Shown piece after piece: positions 50,197 through 52,248 of a DNA stretch of 52,248 nucleotides. Source of the stretch: [Anoxybacillus] calidus (lineage in GTDB: Bacteria; Bacillota; Bacilli; Bacillales; Anoxybacillaceae); the NCBI RefSeq assembly GCF_013760845.1, contig NZ_JACDUU010000012.1, positions 1 to 52,248 of the forward strand, read 5' to 3'. Under the pieces are notes generated by a model that worked only from the letters and a program-made list of their open reading frames with translations, did not search any database and was not told the origin of the DNA. A program made the translations under genes and the position numbers. Every line of letters starts with the position of its first letter. The stretch's first letter is position 1.

Positions 50197-51633
50197 TCAC
50201 ATTTCAAATACTTCTAATTGATTAAACGACAAAAGTTTTCCCCCTTGGAATCGGGAACCGCTATTCTTTAGATAGTTAATTAGCTCAATATGTTCTTTCG
50301 TAATCATTTCTCCTATAAATAAAATCGGAATCCCTGGCGGATAAGGAATGAGCATTTCCGCAGCTACCAATCCTTCTGCCTTTTCTAAAGAGACAACTCT
50401 TGTAGGTAGATTTTTCAACTTTTTATAGGAATATGACTGAGAAACTATTGGCAAAGCATATGGTAGCAATAAATTGATATAATCCGGATCATATTGAATT
50501 CCTCGTAAAGCCCGTTTTATTTTTTTACTTACCTCTCCTAAATTTTTTAATAACGCCAAAGGATAAACAAAGAGTACATTAAAAGGATCAGCTAATTCCG
50601 TAAATATTCCCTCTTTTTCCAACAACGACTGTAATTGATAGCCAGATAAAGGGCTTCTTGTCTGCACTGTTATTTTCAATAAATCTGTTGCAACAACCGG
50701 ATCTGTTGATTCTACTACTGTAATACACTCTATCTCTTTTAACAATCCTTTAAAACACTCAATTTCTTCACTAATCTGATTTATATCTTCCCGCGATAAG
50801 TTAGCTAAATAGTTTCTCGCTAAATCTAGCGATGCCATAATCGGATATGAAGGGCTGCTAGATTGGAAAACTTGTAAAAAATACTTTACCTTCTCTTCAT
50901 CTACTAGTTCGCTGTTAAAATGCAAATAAGAACCCATTGTCATTGCTGGCAATGTTTTATGTGCCGATTGAACGACTAGATCGGCACCGCACGCAACTGC
51001 CGTTTTCGGAAAAGGAGTTCCTAAAGCAAAATGAGCCCCATGTGCCTCATCAACGAGGACAGGTATGCGATAAGAATGGGCTAATTTGACAATTTCCGTT
51101 AGATCGATAGCCATTCCATAGTAATTTGGATTCGTTAAAATTAAAGCAGTGGCATCTGGATGACGCTCTAATGTTTCTTTAACAGTATTATAAGAAATAT
51201 ATGAAGCGACACAAACATCACGATCAAATTCTGGAGAAATAAAAATAGGCTCCGCACCAACTAGCTGCAATCCATTAATAATGGATTTATGACAATTTCG
51301 CTGGACAATTACTTTCTTATTTTCTTCACAAACAGCAAAAATCATTGCCAAATTTCCAGAAGTTGAACCATTCACTAAAAAAAATGTTTTTTGTACTCCA
51401 AAAAATTCAGCCGCTAACATTTGTGCTTCGGCAATAATGGATTCTGGTTGATGCAAATCATCTAAACCGTTCAGCTCGGTTACATCTATATGTAATAAGC
51501 AATTGTAGTCTTCTTTCCCCATGTCTGTAAACACTGTTCCATATTTATGACCAGGAACATGAAATGAAACGGGATTTGATAAAGAGTGATGTTTTAAAGC
51601 TGTGTATAAAGGTGTCTTTTGTTGTCTATTCAT
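50197..51633 (-). CDS. yaaO: Orn/Lys/Arg decarboxylase family protein YaaO
   Basis: PLP-dependent decarboxylase, 478 residues, lacking the N-terminal wing domain of enterobacterial enzymes. PLP lysine in SAHKTLPAMTMGS near residue 225, VNGSTSGNLAMIFA near residue 87, DEAHGAHFALG near residue 195. The substrate (lysine, arginine or ornithine) cannot be assigned from sequence. Preceded by csfB and its terminator; xpaC and yaaN, found here in B. subtilis, are absent. Confidence 0.92.
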   Translation of the reverse strand: MNRQQKTPLYTALKHHSLSNPVSFHVPGHKYGTVFTDMGKEDYNCLLHIDVTELNGLDDLHQPESIIAEAQMLAAEFFGVQKTFFLVNGSTSGNLAMIFAVCEENKKVIVQRNCHKSIINGLQLVGAEPIFISPEFDRDVCVASYISYNTVKETLERHPDATALILTNPNYYGMAIDLTEIVKLAHSYRIPVLVDEAHGAHFALGTPFPKTAVACGADLVVQSAHKTLPAMTMGSYLHFNSELVDEEKVKYFLQVFQSSSPSYPIMASLDLARNYLANLSREDINQISEEIECFKGLLKEIECITVVESTDPVVATDLLKITVQTRSPLSGYQLQSLLEKEGIFTELADPFNVLFVYPLALLKNLGEVSKKIKRALRGIQYDPDYINLLLPYALPIVSQSYSYKKLKNLPTRVVSLEKAEGLVAAEMLIPYPPGIPILFIGEMITKEHIELINYLKNSGSRFQGGKLLSFNQLEVFEM

Positions 51634-51677
51634 ATTTTCTCATCCTTCGTTTATTTTTCAATTAATATATTAAAATA

Positions 51678-51704
51678 AAAAGGTCCTTAATGGCAGGACC
51701 TTAT
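51678..51704 (-). terminator. csfB terminator
   Basis: AAGGTCCT/AGGACCTT stem with a 7-nt loop, followed by TTTATTTT on the minus strand. Confidence 0.85.
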
Positions 51705-51707
51705 GCA

Positions 51708-51911
51708 TCATGAATATATCTCTTTGTTTCTAATTTTTTTTAGTTGCTGTAAATAAAAACGATATTTTGGGTTATCTGTATCCGTTTGTATCATATCTTT
51801 TTCACAATCAGAACAAATAAATTTTGTATATAAATGAATCCCTTTCAATTTCGGCTGCTCACATATGATGCATGTCTCCTCAACGAATCGATTAGTTGTA
51901 GACGAATGCAT
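51708..51911 (-). CDS. csfB: Anti-sigma-G factor Gin (CsfB)
   Basis: 67 residues. Zinc-binding Cys pairs CIICEQ (C14, C17) and CSDCEK (C33, C36) around KGIHLYTKF, matching B. subtilis CsfB, which blocks sigma-G early in the forespore and antagonises sigma-E late in the mother cell. Start at the ATG at 51911, 7 nt after GGAGG. A sigma-F-like promoter lies upstream, and a terminator follows. Directly after an rRNA operon, as in B. subtilis. Confidence 0.93.
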   Translation of the reverse strand: MHSSTTNRFVEETCIICEQPKLKGIHLYTKFICSDCEKDMIQTDTDNPKYRFYLQQLKKIRNKEIYS

Positions 51912-51930
51912 TTCTCCACCTCCCACCCAT

Positions 51931-51960
51931 CATATTTTCCAAATTTTTAAGTTTATATAC
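51931..51960 (-). promoter_or_regulatory. csfB sigma-F-type promoter
   Basis: Minus strand: GTATA (51956-51960), 15-bp spacer, GGAAAATATG (51931-51940), close to the sigma-F pattern. The remaining sequence between here and the rRNA terminator at 52103 shows no gene or clear site. Confidence 0.65.
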
Positions 51961-52102
51961 TCATAAAATATGTTTTTGATCTTACGTCCGTGTTTGCCCA
52001 TCTTTATTATTAATAAACAAATAGCACTTCTATTCCCCAGTATCCGCCCCTTTACATGGAGTTCTTACGAACGGAACAGTTAGAACAAGAATGATAGAGT
52101 GA

Positions 52103-52150
52103 GAAAAAAAACAGAGGTTAAAACGAAATCGTTTTAACCTCTGTTTTTTC
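52103..52150 (-). terminator. rRNA operon terminator
   Basis: Perfect stem ACAGAGGTTAAAACG/CGTTTTAACCTCTGT with a 4-nt loop (52111-52144) and a T-run, just downstream of 5S on the minus strand. Confidence 0.95.
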
Positions 52151-52154
52151 ATTC

Positions 52155-52248
<94 letters not shown>

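Overview
The window is a conserved chromosomal core segment of a spore-forming member of the Bacillaceae. The protein sequences (LysS, MetG, FtsH, Mfd), moderate AT-richness and the 16S fragment suggest a Geobacillus/Parageobacillus/Anoxybacillus-type thermophile of lower GC; that placement is from remembered similarity, not a database search. The segment is bounded by two rRNA operons. The 3' end of a 5S gene and its terminator lie at the right edge, and the 5' end of a 16S gene with tandem promoters lies at the left edge, both on the minus strand. Nearly everything is transcribed on the minus strand; the one clear exception is abrB.

Reading in the direction of transcription (high to low coordinates), the order follows the Bacillus subtilis csfB-lysS region. 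(1) 52-47 kb: csfB, yaaO, tmk, holB, ricT, yabA. (2) 47-45 kb: trmN6, yazA, rsmI, then divergent abrB. (3) 44-38 kb: metG, tatD, rpfB/yabE, rnmV, rsmA. (4) 38-34 kb: yabG, veg, sspF, ispE, purR, ridA, spoVG. (5) 34-25 kb: glmU, prs, rplY/ctc, pth, fin, mfd, spoVT. (6) 25-19.6 kb: yabM, yabN, rqcP, yabP, yabQ, divIC, yabR. (7) 19.5-13 kb: tRNA-Met, tRNA-Glu, spoIIE, yabS, yabT, tilS, hpt. (8) 13-8 kb: ftsH, coaX, hslO, cysK. (9) 8-0.4 kb: the folate operon pabB-pabA-pabC-folP-folB-folK, then yazB, dusB and lysS.

The genes serve translation (tRNA synthetases, tRNA modification, pth, L25), replication and repair (tmk, holB, yabA, mfd), nucleotide, cell-wall-precursor and folate synthesis, and a dense sporulation programme. 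Recognisable regulatory DNA matches that programme: sigma-F-like promoters at csfB and fin, sigma-G-like at spoVT, sigma-K-like at yabG, sigma-H at spoVG, a 21-bp-spaced Spo0A-type promoter at spoIIE, Spo0A boxes at abrB and PurBoxes at purR.

I found no undescribed gene system: no CRISPR array, phage, IS transposase or defence island. The least explained material is intergenic. It comprises a three-copy family of ~123-bp palindromic repeats, two other ~100-130-bp palindromes, a palindrome centred on the spoVT promoter, hairpin leaders ahead of metG, rplY and yabP, and a folB gene with no standard start codon after its ribosome binding site. Several genes present in B. subtilis at this locus (xpaC, yaaN, darA, yaaR, yacD) are absent here.
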